Assembly (NCBI RefSeq): GCF_024642085.1
Contig: NZ_JAHEBV010000065.1
Coordinates: 22,679 to 86,678, forward strand
Source: Novosphingobium sp.
GTDB taxonomy: Bacteria; Pseudomonadota; Alphaproteobacteria; Sphingomonadales; Sphingomonadaceae
Direction: 5' to 3'
Length of the DNA stretch: 64,000 nucleotides
Shown one piece after another: positions 17,529-26,859 of this stretch. The notes under the pieces are model-generated. The model did no database searches, was not told the origin of the DNA, and worked only from the letters and a program-made list of their open reading frames with translations. Position 1 is the first letter of the stretch. Each line of letters opens with the position of its first letter. Both the position numbers and the translations under genes were made by a program.

Positions 17529-18116
17529 TCAAGCAAAGGCGGACGCTTTTCTCAACAACTGGTAGGCTGCTATCACATCCTGCAGTCGCTGCTCGTGACT
17601 GCGATCCCCGCCGTTTCGATCGGGATGCAGCCGGTGAACCAGTTCGGAATAGCGTAGGCGCAGCGCCCGTCGGTCGGCATCGAGCGGCAAGCCAAGCGCG
17701 TCAAGCGCTCGCCGCTCATCAGGAGTCACGGCGCGGCCATCGGGCCTCTGGGTGGGACGGCGCATTCGGGCACGTGCGGCAATTGCTTCCAGTGGATCGG
17801 CAAAATCCGCCCAGCGCGGCACTTCATCGATCCCTGCGGTAGGACTGAATGCCCGGGTCTGGCGGTCCCAGCCATGAATAGGCGACTGAGCAGCCTGGAT
17901 TTCTTCGGATGTCATCCCGTCAAACCAATCGTAACCAGCATTGAACTCGCGTATATGATCGAGACAAAACCAGCGGTAATTGCCTGGTCCATCAAAACCA
18001 GGCGCGCGTTCTCCAGGCGCGCGAAATTCGCCCGGTTCGCCGCAGCCAGGCCAGTCGCAAGGCCGGCGGCTGTTATTGACCCGGCCATGAAATCTATCGT
18101 GCTTCACCGCTTCCAC
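17529..18116 (-). CDS. J-domain (DnaJ-like) protein
   Basis: A 195-residue protein with a C-terminal J domain: ALDALGLPLDADRRALRLRYSELV, then the HPD motif in HRLHPDRNGGD and DVIAAYQLLRK. The N-terminal half has CDWPGCGEPGEFRAP and FCLDHIREFNAGYDWF, a Cys/His pattern that may bind zinc. J proteins stimulate Hsp70 ATPase. The start appears to be a GTG at 18116; no in-frame ATG gives a longer product. In many alphaproteobacteria this gene sits between bolA and cobS; here bolA is divergent next door but cobS is 6 kb away. Confidence 0.88.
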   Translation of the reverse strand: MEAVKHDRFHGRVNNSRRPCDWPGCGEPGEFRAPGERAPGFDGPGNYRWFCLDHIREFNAGYDWFDGMTSEEIQAAQSPIHGWDRQTRAFSPTAGIDEVPRWADFADPLEAIAARARMRRPTQRPDGRAVTPDERRALDALGLPLDADRRALRLRYSELVHRLHPDRNGGDRSHEQRLQDVIAAYQLLRKASAFA

Positions 18117-18145
18117 ATGGCGATGGAACGACTAGAAGGGAAGAG

Positions 18146-18424
18146 ATGACAGATTTTCTTGCCGCTGAAATGGAACGCCTTCTTACCAAGGCTTTCGCAC
18201 CCATTCGTCTAATCGTAAGCAATGAAAGCGCCAACCACCTTGGCCATTCAGGCGATGACGGGTCGGGCGAAAGTCACTTTGCAGTCGAGATCGAAAGCAG
18301 CGTTTTCAGTGGCGTCACGCGTCTCCAGCGGCAACGAATGGTCAATGCCGCATTGGGCGATATTCCAGGCGGACGGGTCCACGCCCTTGCAATCAAGGCC
18401 CGCGCGCCGGAAGATCCGGCATGA
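18146..18424 (+). CDS. bolA: BolA family protein
   Basis: A 92-residue BolA-type protein: VSNESANHLGHSGDDGSGESHFAVEI, with the conserved Asn-His segment, then FSGVTRLQRQRMVNAALGDI and the terminal VHALAIKARAP. BolA proteins partner monothiol glutaredoxins in iron-sulfur handling and stress response. The ATG at 18146 follows GAAGGGAAGAG. The downstream pirin gene overlaps it by four bases (ATGA). Confidence 0.93.
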   Translation: MTDFLAAEMERLLTKAFAPIRLIVSNESANHLGHSGDDGSGESHFAVEIESSVFSGVTRLQRQRMVNAALGDIPGGRVHALAIKARAPEDPA

Positions 18425-19305
18425 CAATCGTAGCTACCATCTTGCCAGTCACCCATGACTTGGGCGCGTTCCAGGTGCGCCGGGTGTTGCCCAATCCGCA
18501 AAGGGTCATGGTCGGACCATTCATTTTCGTAGACGAATTCGGACCAGCGATTATCCCAGCAGGTCAGGCGATGGATGTGCGCCCTCATCCGCACATCGGC
18601 TTGGCCACCGTTACCTGGCTTTTCGAAGGCGCTATCGATCATCGCGACAGCCTGGGCAATTTTGCCACGATTCGTCCGGGCCAGGTCAACCTTATGACCG
18701 CGGGGCAAGGAATCGTCCATTCCGAACGCGGGCTGACGGCAGAGCGAGAAAATGCCAAGCCGATCTATGGCATGCAAACTTGGCTTGCCTTGCCAGATGG
18801 ACAGGAAGACATCGCTCCGGCGTTTGAAAGTCATGCTGATTTGCCTCTGGTAGACGATGGCAGTGCTTCGGCGCGCATTATGATGGGCAGCCTGTGGGGC
18901 CGCACCTCTCCTACCACGCAGCACGCCGCCACAATTTACGCTGAGATTATTCTCGCACCCGGGGGATCAATTCCGATCGATGACGAAGCGGACGAACGGG
19001 CCGTCATGCTGGTCGGCGGCGAGGCTAGCATCGACGGGGTCTATCTTGAACTTTTTGCGCTTTCCGTGCTGGCGCCGGGCATGGTTGCCAAACTTAAAAC
19101 CTCAACAGGCGGGCGAGTGATTCTGCTGGGAGGGGAAGCATTTGCCACCCCGCGCCATGTCTGGTGGAACTTCGTGCATTCTGCGCGCGAGCGGATCAAT
19201 CAGGCCAAGCGCGACTGGACCGAAGGACGTTTTCCTCTTGTGCCCGGCGACATTGATGATTTCATTCCCCTGCCACAGCGGCCGTTGACCAGCAGCGATC
19301 GATAA
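18421..19305 (+). CDS. Pirin family protein
   Basis: A 294-residue bicupin. The metal site of pirins is complete: His56 and His58 in RPHPHIGLATVTWLFEG, and His100 and Glu102 in GIVHSERGL. Pirins bind iron and have quercetinase-like dioxygenase or redox-sensing roles. It overlaps bolA by four bases, which suggests co-expression in oxidative or iron stress, and is followed 23 bases later by an SDR gene on the same strand. Confidence 0.92.
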   Translation: MTIVATILPVTHDLGAFQVRRVLPNPQRVMVGPFIFVDEFGPAIIPAGQAMDVRPHPHIGLATVTWLFEGAIDHRDSLGNFATIRPGQVNLMTAGQGIVHSERGLTAERENAKPIYGMQTWLALPDGQEDIAPAFESHADLPLVDDGSASARIMMGSLWGRTSPTTQHAATIYAEIILAPGGSIPIDDEADERAVMLVGGEASIDGVYLELFALSVLAPGMVAKLKTSTGGRVILLGGEAFATPRHVWWNFVHSARERINQAKRDWTEGRFPLVPGDIDDFIPLPQRPLTSSDR

Positions 19306-19328
19306 AAGAATGCGAGAGAGGACTAGGC

Positions 19329-20147
19329 ATGACATTTTCAGGACAGGCCGCATGGATCACCGGTGCCTCATCGGGTATTGGTGAAGCGCTGGCAAAGGGG
19401 CTTGCCAAGCAAGGAGCCCGCCTAATCCTGTCAGGGCGCAATGTCGCTTCGCTTGAGGAAGTTGCGGCCGTGTGCACTACGGATTGTCTGATCCTGCCGT
19501 TCGAAACGACCGACTTTGCAGCAATACCGCCTTTGGTTGAGCGGGCTGAAGCATGGTCGGGCGGAATCGACCTGTTGGTCAACAACGCGGGGATTTCACA
19601 GCGCAGTCTGGCCGCAGATACGGACTTTTCAGTCTATGAACGGATAATCGCGGTTGACTTGCTTGCGCCGATCGCCCTGACTCAGGCCGTTCTTCCCGGG
19701 ATGCTTGCGCGCGGCAACGGGCGCATTGCGATGATCAGCTCGATTGCCGGGAAGGTCGGGGTGCCGATGCGCACCGGGTATTGCGCCGCCAAGTTCGGGC
19801 TCGCCGGATACGGGGATGCATTGCGCGCTGAGGTCGGCCACCTTGGCCTGAACGTACACAACATTTATCCGGGATCGGTGCGCACCGATGTTTCACGCAA
19901 CGCGTTGACTTCGGACGGATCGAAGCGCGGCGTTTCGGACAAGGTGATCGACAACGGTATCAAGCCCGAGGTCGCCATTGCCCGCATCATCGAAGGCATG
20001 GCCGCAGGCGCGCGCGAAATAATCATTGCCGAAGGGGCTGAACTCGCCATGGGCGAAGCCCGCCGCATGCCCGATGATCTGATCGACCAGATCGGCGCAT
20101 TCATGCAAGCCGGTTATGTTCAACGGATGAACCAGGGTGCTGAATGA
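19329..20147 (+). CDS. Short-chain dehydrogenase/reductase
   Basis: A 272-residue classical SDR. The cofactor motif TGASSGIG is at 11-18, NNAG at 85-88, the catalytic Ser at about 137-138 in MISSIAGKVG, and YxxxK at 151-155 in GYCAAKFGL. The substrate is unknown; the family relates to DHRS7-like membrane-associated reductases. AGAGAGGA precedes the ATG. It overlaps the following hydrolase gene by four bases (ATGA). Confidence 0.9.
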   Translation: MTFSGQAAWITGASSGIGEALAKGLAKQGARLILSGRNVASLEEVAAVCTTDCLILPFETTDFAAIPPLVERAEAWSGGIDLLVNNAGISQRSLAADTDFSVYERIIAVDLLAPIALTQAVLPGMLARGNGRIAMISSIAGKVGVPMRTGYCAAKFGLAGYGDALRAEVGHLGLNVHNIYPGSVRTDVSRNALTSDGSKRGVSDKVIDNGIKPEVAIARIIEGMAAGAREIIIAEGAELAMGEARRMPDDLIDQIGAFMQAGYVQRMNQGAE

Positions 20148-21049
20148 TGGAGCAGCAGCGCGTCAAACTGGCCAACGGAATCGAACTCGACGTGGTCGAT
20201 GAGGGCCCGCGCGACTCTGCGGCGATCATTTTCCTGCACGGCTTTCCCGAAAGCCACCGAACTTGGCGCCACCAAATTGCCCACCTCTCGGACCGCTATC
20301 GCTGTATCGCTCCCGACCAGCGGGGCTATCGCGGATCGTCCAAACCGCAGGATGTTGAAAGCTACACGCCGGATAAGCTAATTGGCGACGTGTTCCTGCT
20401 TGCCGACGCACTGGGCGTTGACCGGTTCACTATCGTTGGCCACGATTGGGGCGGCGCGATCGCGTGGGGCGTGGCGCTGGCCGGACAAGGCAGCCGGATC
20501 GCCCGCGCTGTCATCGCAAATGCGCCTCACCCTGTCGGCTTTACCCGCTTGGTCTGGGAAAACCGCCAACAGCGCGAGGCTAGCCAGTATTTCCGAGCCT
20601 TTCGCGACACCGAGAATGATGACCTTGTCCGCAACCACGGCTTGGCCGGCATGCTGCTAAAGGCCTTCGAAGGCCGGTTCGGAACCGATGATAAAATGGA
20701 GCCAGCAGAGCGCGCCCAACTGCTGAAGGATTGGGAGGACCGGGACGCCGCATTCGGGATGCTGAATTGGTACCGCGCCAGCCCGGCCTATGTGCCGACA
20801 CTGGACGAGCCTTATGAGATGCCCGCAAATCGCGCACTGCCTCCACTTCCCCCGCTTACAATCCCGACACTTGTGATATGGGCGCTGGAAGACATCGCCC
20901 TGCCGCCGGAAAACCTTGATGGCCTCGATGCGATGGTGACCGACATGACCTTGGTGCGCGTACCCGAATGTGGTCACTTTGTCCCGTGGGAAGCTCCAGC
21001 CGTTGTCAACGCTGCCATGGACGTGTTCCTTGACCGAACCGACGCCTAA
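20144..21049 (+). CDS. Alpha/beta hydrolase, epoxide-hydrolase type
   Basis: A 301-residue hydrolase. The oxyanion-hole motif HGFPES is at 32-37, the nucleophile elbow GHDWGG has Asp101 (aspartate, as in epoxide hydrolases and haloalkane dehalogenases), and the catalytic His lies in ECGHFVPWEAP. NWYRASPAYVP in the cap supplies a tyrosine that fits the epoxide-opening tyrosine of epoxide hydrolases, favouring that function over dehalogenation. The ATG overlaps the SDR stop; a second ATG follows at 20147. Confidence 0.87.
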   Translation: MMEQQRVKLANGIELDVVDEGPRDSAAIIFLHGFPESHRTWRHQIAHLSDRYRCIAPDQRGYRGSSKPQDVESYTPDKLIGDVFLLADALGVDRFTIVGHDWGGAIAWGVALAGQGSRIARAVIANAPHPVGFTRLVWENRQQREASQYFRAFRDTENDDLVRNHGLAGMLLKAFEGRFGTDDKMEPAERAQLLKDWEDRDAAFGMLNWYRASPAYVPTLDEPYEMPANRALPPLPPLTIPTLVIWALEDIALPPENLDGLDAMVTDMTLVRVPECGHFVPWEAPAVVNAAMDVFLDRTDA

Positions 21050-22391
21050 ACCAGCTCCGAAAGGGGGGATTGGCGCGGCCGTTGCGGCTGCCAATGAAAA
21101 TGCCCGGCGTTCGCTGCTCCGCAATCACAACGGGGGATATGCGGAAGTCAGCAATCTCGAATTGTTCTTTGATCTCGTCTTCGTTTTCGCCATCACGCAG
21201 CTGTCCCATTTTTTGCTCGGCCGCCTCACCCCGTCGGGCGCCTTGCAAACCGCAATCCTGTTCGCAGCGGTCTGGTGGGCGTGGATGTACACGACTTGGG
21301 CGACCAATTGGATTAACCCGGATCGAGCGATGAACCGGCTGATGCTCGGCTCGGTCATGCTGGCATCAATGATCATGTCCGCCGCGATCCCGCAATCCTT
21401 TGGCAGCGCAGCCATTCCTTTCGCAGCATCCTACGTTGCGGTTCAAATCGGTCGCAGTCTTTACGTCTGGTGGACGATGGAGCGTGATGCGTACGGTGCC
21501 GGACTCAACCAGCTTCGCATCACTGCATGGTTTGTGGCATCATTGCCGTTCTGGATGTTCGGTGCACTGACAGGAACTATCCAAACACAGATAACCGCTT
21601 GGGTGGCTGCCCTTGCCATTGAATACGCCGGTCCGTTTCTGATGTTTCGCACACCGGGACTGGGGCGGTCCAGTCACAAGGACTGGATAATTTCCGGCAA
21701 TCACATGTCAGAACGTTGCGGATTGTTTATTATTATCGCCCTTGGCGAGGGTTTGATTATCTCCGGCGCCACTTACGCCCAAGCGCCAGCACAAGCCGGA
21801 TTGAACCTGGCCTTGATCAATGCGTTTGTCGGTTCGTTCGCTATGTGGTGGCTTTATTTCGACATCGGCGCCCGGCGTGGCGCACGGCACATAGAACATC
21901 ACGCCATGCCGGGTCTCATTGCCCGCGAAGCCTTTACCTATTGGCACATTCCGATCGTGGCGGGAATCGTTGTCCTTGCAGTTGGCGATGAACTGATGCT
22001 CGCTCACCCGCTTGATCAATCGCATGCCGACTTCGTCGCTGTCGTAATTGGCGGCGCTGCGCTGTTTGTTGGCGGGCTGGCCGCATTCAAGCGCATTTCG
22101 AGCGGGAACCCATGGTATCCGGCATCTCACGCCTATGGCCTTATCGTTCTGGCAGCGATCGGCGCGTGGGGCTTGTTGCAACATCCGTCGCACTTGGCGT
22201 TGATGGGCGCGACAACACTGCTGTTCGGGGCAATTTCTGTTTGGGAATGGGTAAGTTTCCATGGCGGCTGGCTGGAGCGGATGGAAAATCGCAACATGTG
22301 GCTGGGCAAGATTTTGCGCGCACGGATCGAAAAACGCCGTTCTCAGCGTTTGGCCAAAGAAGCAACGAACGCAGCAAGTCGCGAGGCCTAA
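21030..22391 (+). CDS. LtrA family (low temperature requirement) membrane protein
   Basis: A membrane protein of about 453 residues with roughly a dozen hydrophobic segments. The N-terminal family signature VSNLELFFDLVFVFAITQLSHFLL and the later SERCGLFIIIALGEGLI and WLYFDIGARR are typical of LtrA. The function of this family is not established. The start is uncertain: a TTG at 21030 (overlapping the hydrolase gene by 20 bases) is used, but an ATG at 20970 is also in frame. Its stop overlaps the stop of the convergent DUF2332 gene. Confidence 0.85.
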   Translation: MTEPTPKPAPKGGIGAAVAAANENARRSLLRNHNGGYAEVSNLELFFDLVFVFAITQLSHFLLGRLTPSGALQTAILFAAVWWAWMYTTWATNWINPDRAMNRLMLGSVMLASMIMSAAIPQSFGSAAIPFAASYVAVQIGRSLYVWWTMERDAYGAGLNQLRITAWFVASLPFWMFGALTGTIQTQITAWVAALAIEYAGPFLMFRTPGLGRSSHKDWIISGNHMSERCGLFIIIALGEGLIISGATYAQAPAQAGLNLALINAFVGSFAMWWLYFDIGARRGARHIEHHAMPGLIAREAFTYWHIPIVAGIVVLAVGDELMLAHPLDQSHADFVAVVIGGAALFVGGLAAFKRISSGNPWYPASHAYGLIVLAAIGAWGLLQHPSHLALMGATTLLFGAISVWEWVSFHGGWLERMENRNMWLGKILRARIEKRRSQRLAKEATNAASREA

Positions 22392-23485
22392 ACTGTTCTG
22401 TTACTGCCACCCCAGCCGATCCACGCGCCGTGCGGATGGGCACGGGTCACAATTACTGGTTCTTCCCCGCCCGGCCAGTAGCGAACTACCATTTCGTGAA
22501 CATGCATGACCCGGTTTGCCTCCAGCGCGACCCAGGCAAGCGGGCGGTCGTGTGTCGCCGTTTTGCCTGCCTGCTCAATCGCATACGTAACTCGCGCTTG
22601 CTGGTCGGCAGGGACGTACTGCCAAACGATTGAGTGCATCAGCATCCGCGTTGTTCCGCCAGCTTGAGGTTTGGCGAGTTCGGCTTCAACAAAGTCGGCG
22701 GCGTTCATCGCCACAAGGTCGGGCCGCATTCGACCTGCCTCTCTGATTGCCGCCTCCATTCGTTCAAAGCGCACGGTATGTTCTGGCCAGATGTATGCCT
22801 TCAGCCGCAGCGCTTCGCCAGGATCGGTCAAATCGACTGGGGCCACGTCGCAACCTTTGGCGGATACGATGGATATCGGCTGACTGGGCGGCGCGCCTCC
22901 TTCCCATTCAGGTGCGAAGCGGATTGCACCGGGTTCCGGTCCGACTTGAACACCGCCCAAGTCATAATGATACCGATCGAGCATCAGGTTGATCCCGGCG
23001 CTTGATCCGATTTCCAGGCATTCGAATAGCGGAGGTAAGCCTTTTTCCGCCAGCCACAGCATAGCTGCAATAAAATTGGATGAGCGTCCCGCTTCGTTTG
23101 TCTGGGGCGGGCCGTCCAGCCATGGCATAAGCTCTGTCTCAAAAGCTCTAACGGCGGCCGCAACAATTGCCGGATCGTCCAGCCCGGCCCGGTTGGTATA
23201 GATTTGGGACAGATTGTCATCCCTGCCCTTCAAATGAAGGGAATGGATACCGCCCGCAAGTCGTAGCGGCAAAGCGTCGGCAAGCGGTGCACCCGGCCAG
23301 CTTCGGACGATATCAAAAAGTTTACCCGGCTCACCACGCGCTATCAGATCACGCAAGGCTGCGACGATCCGGGCTGTGACGGGCGCATTGGCCGCGGTGC
23401 AATAGGTCACCTGATTGTCGAATGCCGCAGTGACAACACCGTCACCCGTTGCGTTGATGTCGATGAATTTGTAGTCCGTAACCAT
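22388..23485 (-). CDS. DUF2332 family protein
   Basis: A 365-residue protein that matches the DUF2332 pattern: FECLEIGSSAGINLMLDRYHYDLGG, similar to a methyltransferase motif I, then AYIWPEHTVRFERMEAAI and LMHSIVWQYVPADQQARV, ending in RAHPHGAWIGWGG. No biochemical role is known. The ATG at 23485 has GGAGACC upstream; an earlier in-frame codon adds only unrelated residues. It is monocistronic and convergent with the LtrA gene (the stops share two bases). Confidence 0.82.
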   Translation of the reverse strand: MVTDYKFIDINATGDGVVTAAFDNQVTYCTAANAPVTARIVAALRDLIARGEPGKLFDIVRSWPGAPLADALPLRLAGGIHSLHLKGRDDNLSQIYTNRAGLDDPAIVAAAVRAFETELMPWLDGPPQTNEAGRSSNFIAAMLWLAEKGLPPLFECLEIGSSAGINLMLDRYHYDLGGVQVGPEPGAIRFAPEWEGGAPPSQPISIVSAKGCDVAPVDLTDPGEALRLKAYIWPEHTVRFERMEAAIREAGRMRPDLVAMNAADFVEAELAKPQAGGTTRMLMHSIVWQYVPADQQARVTYAIEQAGKTATHDRPLAWVALEANRVMHVHEMVVRYWPGGEEPVIVTRAHPHGAWIGWGGSNRTV

Positions 23486-23610
23486 CACGGTCTCCTGCCT
23501 AGCGCGCGAGCATAGGTACCCTGAAAGCTGCACCTTGGTGCTGCACTGCACAAGGAAAATCCGGTACTTGCCTTGCCCTTTCGCTGCCGTGGCCGTAAGG
23601 GCTGCGCGCT

Positions 23611-24267
23611 ATGTCCAGCGCGCTGATCTTTGCCGTGCCCAAGGGCCGCATCCTTGATGAAGCCTTGCCTCTGATGGCAAGCGCCGGAATCATCCCCGAA
23701 GCCGGTTTTAGCGACAAGAGTAACCGCGCACTATCATTTGCCTGCGAGGGATCAGATACCCGGATTATCCGCGTCCGCGCGTTCGACGTCGCCACCTTTG
23801 TGGCCCACGGCGCCGCCCAGCTGGGCATCGTCGGTTCAGACGTAGTTGAAGAGTTTGCTTATTCCGATCTCTACGCCCCGGTCGATCTCGATATCGGCCA
23901 TTGCCGTCTTTCAGTGGCTGAACCGGTGGCAAACAGTGCAGCAAATCCACGGGCCAGCCATCTTCGGGTTGCCAGCAAGTATCCAAACCTCACCCGCCGT
24001 CACTTTGAAGGTATGGGTGTGCAGGCTGAAGTGGTGAAGTTGAACGGCGCGATGGAACTGGCTCCTGGCCTGGGCCTTGCTAGTCGGATCGTCGATTTGG
24101 TTTCGACCGGGCGGACGCTCAAAGACAACGGCTTGGTGGAAACCAGTCGTATCCTCGACGTATCCGCCCGCCTTATTGTCAATCGCGCCGCGCTGAAAAC
24201 CGACGAACGTGTTGGCCAACTGGTCGCTGCGTTCCGATCCCTTGTTGGCGAAGCAAGGGCCGCCTGA
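23611..24267 (+). CDS. hisG: ATP phosphoribosyltransferase, short form (HisG_S)
   Basis: A 218-residue HisG. It begins [18 protein letters not shown] and has [15 protein letters not shown] and the PRPP loop region [16 protein letters not shown]. It catalyses the first step of histidine synthesis. The length is that of the short form, which lacks the C-terminal regulatory domain and normally needs HisZ; no hisZ is in the window. The ATG overlaps no upstream gene; its stop overlaps the hisD ATG by one base (TGATG). Confidence 0.95.
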   Translation: MSSALIFAVPKGRILDEALPLMASAGIIPEAGFSDKSNRALSFACEGSDTRIIRVRAFDVATFVAHGAAQLGIVGSDVVEEFAYSDLYAPVDLDIGHCRLSVAEPVANSAANPRASHLRVASKYPNLTRRHFEGMGVQAEVVKLNGAMELAPGLGLASRIVDLVSTGRTLKDNGLVETSRILDVSARLIVNRAALKTDERVGQLVAAFRSLVGEARAA

Positions 24268-25559
24268 TGCATCGACTCAACACTCGCGATCCCGGATTTG
24301 AACTAGCGTTCCGCCGCCTGGTTACGGATCGCCGCGAAAGCAGCGACGATGTGGCACGCGATGTAGAAGTGATTCTGGCCGATGTCCGCAACAGAGGGGA
24401 TGCGGCTGTCGCTGATCTTACCGCGCGTTTCGATGGTCACACCCTGTTGAGCGATGCCGATTGGACCATAACGCCCCAGGCTTGCCGCGAAGCGTTTGAG
24501 GATTTGAAGCCGGACCTTCGCGCCGCTCTTGAACTGGCCGCGGAACGGATCCGTGCATATCACGAGAGCCAACGCCCGGCCGATCGCGACGAGACCGACA
24601 AACAAGGTGTGCGCATGGGTGCGCGCTGGCTGCCGGTTGATGCAGCGGGCTTATACGTTCCAGGGGGGCGTGCGGCCTACCCCTCGTCGCTCCTGATGAA
24701 TGCCATCCCGGCCAAAGTCGCCGGAGTCGAGCGGTTGGTAGTCGTCACTCCTGCGTCCAAGGGCCAGGTCAATTCGCTGGTTTTGGCCGCCGCTCACTTG
24801 GCCGGAGTAGACGAGGTTTGGCGTATCGGCGGCGCACAGGCCGTGGCGGCGCTGGCCTATGGGACCCAGCGGATCAACGCTGTCGATGTAATCGTTGGTC
24901 CGGGAAATGCCTGGGTGGCTGAGGCCAAGCGACAGCTTTACGGTGTTGTCGGGATCGACATGGTCGCCGGGCCTAGTGAAATCTTGCTCATTGCCGATGG
25001 CCGGAATGATCCGGAATGGACCGCTGCCGACTTGCTCAGCCAAGCCGAACATGATCCTTCTGCGCAGTCGATCCTGATTACTGATGATCCTTTGTTCGCC
25101 GATATGGTAGCGGACCGTATCGGCGTCGAATTGGCAATGTTGCCGACCGCGCGTGTCGCGGCAGAAAGCTGGAACACGCACGGCACGATCATCGAGGTGG
25201 CCACTCTGGACGAAGCCCCGGCCCTGGCAAACGCCCTCGCCGCCGAACACGTCCAGATCGCGACCGATGATGCCGAAGCGCTGTTCCGCAAGATCCGCCA
25301 TGCTGGATCTGTCTTCCTTGGCCGCATGTCTCCCGAAGCCGTTGGTGATTATGTCGCAGGGCCTAACCACGTCCTCCCGACCGGGCGCCGTGCGCGATTT
25401 TCCTCCGGATTGTCTGTGCTTGATTTTATGAAGCGCACCAGTTTCATTGAGCTTGATGTCGCGGCTCTCAAAGCCATTGGCCCCGCCGCGATCGAGTTGG
25501 CCGATGCTGAAGGTCTGGCTGCGCACGCCCGCTCGATCGAAGTAAGGCTTGGCATATGA
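24267..25559 (+). CDS. hisD: Histidinol dehydrogenase
   Basis: A 430-residue HisD. The conserved segments YVPGGRAAYPSS, IVGPGNAWVAEAKRQLYG, MVAGPSEILLIAD, LSQAEHDPSAQ (Gln and His zinc ligands) and VAGPNHVLPTGRRARFSSGLSV are all intact. It oxidises histidinol to histidine in two NAD-dependent steps, the last of the pathway. It is coupled to hisG upstream and overlaps nusB by four bases downstream (ATGA). Confidence 0.97.
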   Translation: MHRLNTRDPGFELAFRRLVTDRRESSDDVARDVEVILADVRNRGDAAVADLTARFDGHTLLSDADWTITPQACREAFEDLKPDLRAALELAAERIRAYHESQRPADRDETDKQGVRMGARWLPVDAAGLYVPGGRAAYPSSLLMNAIPAKVAGVERLVVVTPASKGQVNSLVLAAAHLAGVDEVWRIGGAQAVAALAYGTQRINAVDVIVGPGNAWVAEAKRQLYGVVGIDMVAGPSEILLIADGRNDPEWTAADLLSQAEHDPSAQSILITDDPLFADMVADRIGVELAMLPTARVAAESWNTHGTIIEVATLDEAPALANALAAEHVQIATDDAEALFRKIRHAGSVFLGRMSPEAVGDYVAGPNHVLPTGRRARFSSGLSVLDFMKRTSFIELDVAALKAIGPAAIELADAEGLAAHARSIEVRLGI

Positions 25560-25999
25560 AGCCATCATCGCAAAAGCGCGCCGCGGCGCGTCTCGCCGCC
25601 GTTCAGGCACTTTATCAGCTGGCGATGGAATCGACCCCGATGGCCTCGCTGCTGGACGAGTTTCACCGTCATCGCTTGGGCGCAGAGATCGAAGGTGATC
25701 AGTACGCAGATGCCGAAGTCGCGTTCTTCGACGCGATCGTTCAGGGCGTTTTCGCCCGTTATGAAGAGATCGACGCACTTCTTGAGGAGCGTTTGGCAGA
25801 AGGATGGAAGCTTGAGCGACTGGACCGGACAATGCACCAGATACTTCGCGCTGGTACATGGGAACTGATGGCCCGTCCCGATATTCCGACCGCGACTGCA
25901 ATTAGTGAGTATGTAGATGTCGCCCATGCCTTTTTCGAAGTGCGAGAGGCTAAGTTCGTTAATGGCGTGCTCGACGCTGTATCCAAGGCGGTGCGCTGA
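25556..25999 (+). CDS. nusB: Transcription antitermination factor NusB
   Basis: A 147-residue all-helical NusB: KRAAARLAAVQALYQLAM at the start (the boxA-binding arginine-rich helix), LDRTMHQILRAGTWELM and the C-terminal FFEVREAKFVNGVLDAVSK. NusB with S10 (NusE) binds boxA in rRNA leaders. The position between hisD and thiL agrees with many proteobacteria. The gene overlaps hisD by four bases and thiL by four. Confidence 0.95.
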   Translation: MKPSSQKRAAARLAAVQALYQLAMESTPMASLLDEFHRHRLGAEIEGDQYADAEVAFFDAIVQGVFARYEEIDALLEERLAEGWKLERLDRTMHQILRAGTWELMARPDIPTATAISEYVDVAHAFFEVREAKFVNGVLDAVSKAVR

Positions 26000-26859
26000 G
26001 CGCCGAGCGCGCCTTCATCGAAGCTTTGCGGGTGCTGGCCACGCATCCCGCTGCGCGCGGGCTAGCAGACGATTGCGCGGTGCTGGAAGTTGGCGATGAA
26101 ACACTGGTTCTCACGCACGATACTCTGGTCGAGGGTATCCATTTTCTGCCTGGTCAGGATCCCGCCGACGTCGCTTGGAAACTAGTAGCCACAAATCTGT
26201 CCGACCTGGCTGCAAAGGGGGCCCAGCCCGTCGGTGTGCTGCTTAGTTACCAGCTCGCCCACAATGATGCGCGGTTTGTGGCTGGCTTGAATGAGGTGCT
26301 GGGACACTACGATGTCCCGCTTCTGGGCGGCGATACAGTCGCTCCATCCGGACCACAGGTTCTGGGATTAACGGCGATAGGCCGGGCCACATTTCGTCCC
26401 GTTCCGTCCCGGAGCGGGTCGCAGGTGGGAGACTCATTATGGATTACTGGTCCAGTTGGCGCGTCGATGCTCGGTCTTGAAGCCATACGAGCAGGATCGG
26501 GGGATAGTCTTTCTTATCGGCGACCTGAAGCCTTGCTTGGGCAAGGGATCGCCCTTGCGCCATATGTCACCGCCATGATGGACGTGTCGGACGGACTCCT
26601 GCTTGACGCAAGCCGGATGGCATCGGCCAGCGGCGTAAACTTTGCGATTGATCGCGACGCCGTGCCCATCGCCTGCCCTGAGAGCCGTCGCGACGAAGCT
26701 ATACGTTGGGGCGATGACTATCAATTATTGTTCACTTTGCCCGCTGATAGCGAATGTCCCATTGCTGCGCGATGCATCGGCAATGTTAATCCATTTGGCG
26801 GGTCTGCGTTGTTACTTGACGGAGATGTTCCGACTGGATCGCTCGGCTACGAGCATTAG
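25996..26859 (+). CDS. thiL: Thiamine-monophosphate kinase, probable CTG start
   Basis: ThiL motifs are clear: LTHDTLVEGIHF, LLGGDTVAP, MMDVSDGLLLDASRM and WGDDYQLLFT. The enzyme phosphorylates thiamine monophosphate to the active diphosphate. The start is unusual. ThiL proteins begin with a helix like (M)SExxFIxxLRxLATHPAARGL; here that helix (SAERAFIEALRVLATHP) is in frame only if translation begins at CTG 25996, which overlaps the nusB stop as CTGA. There is no in-frame ATG or GTG upstream before a stop at 25960-25962. A TTG at 26026 would remove part of the helix. Confidence 0.9.
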   Translation: MSAERAFIEALRVLATHPAARGLADDCAVLEVGDETLVLTHDTLVEGIHFLPGQDPADVAWKLVATNLSDLAAKGAQPVGVLLSYQLAHNDARFVAGLNEVLGHYDVPLLGGDTVAPSGPQVLGLTAIGRATFRPVPSRSGSQVGDSLWITGPVGASMLGLEAIRAGSGDSLSYRRPEALLGQGIALAPYVTAMMDVSDGLLLDASRMASASGVNFAIDRDAVPIACPESRRDEAIRWGDDYQLLFTLPADSECPIAARCIGNVNPFGGSALLLDGDVPTGSLGYEH

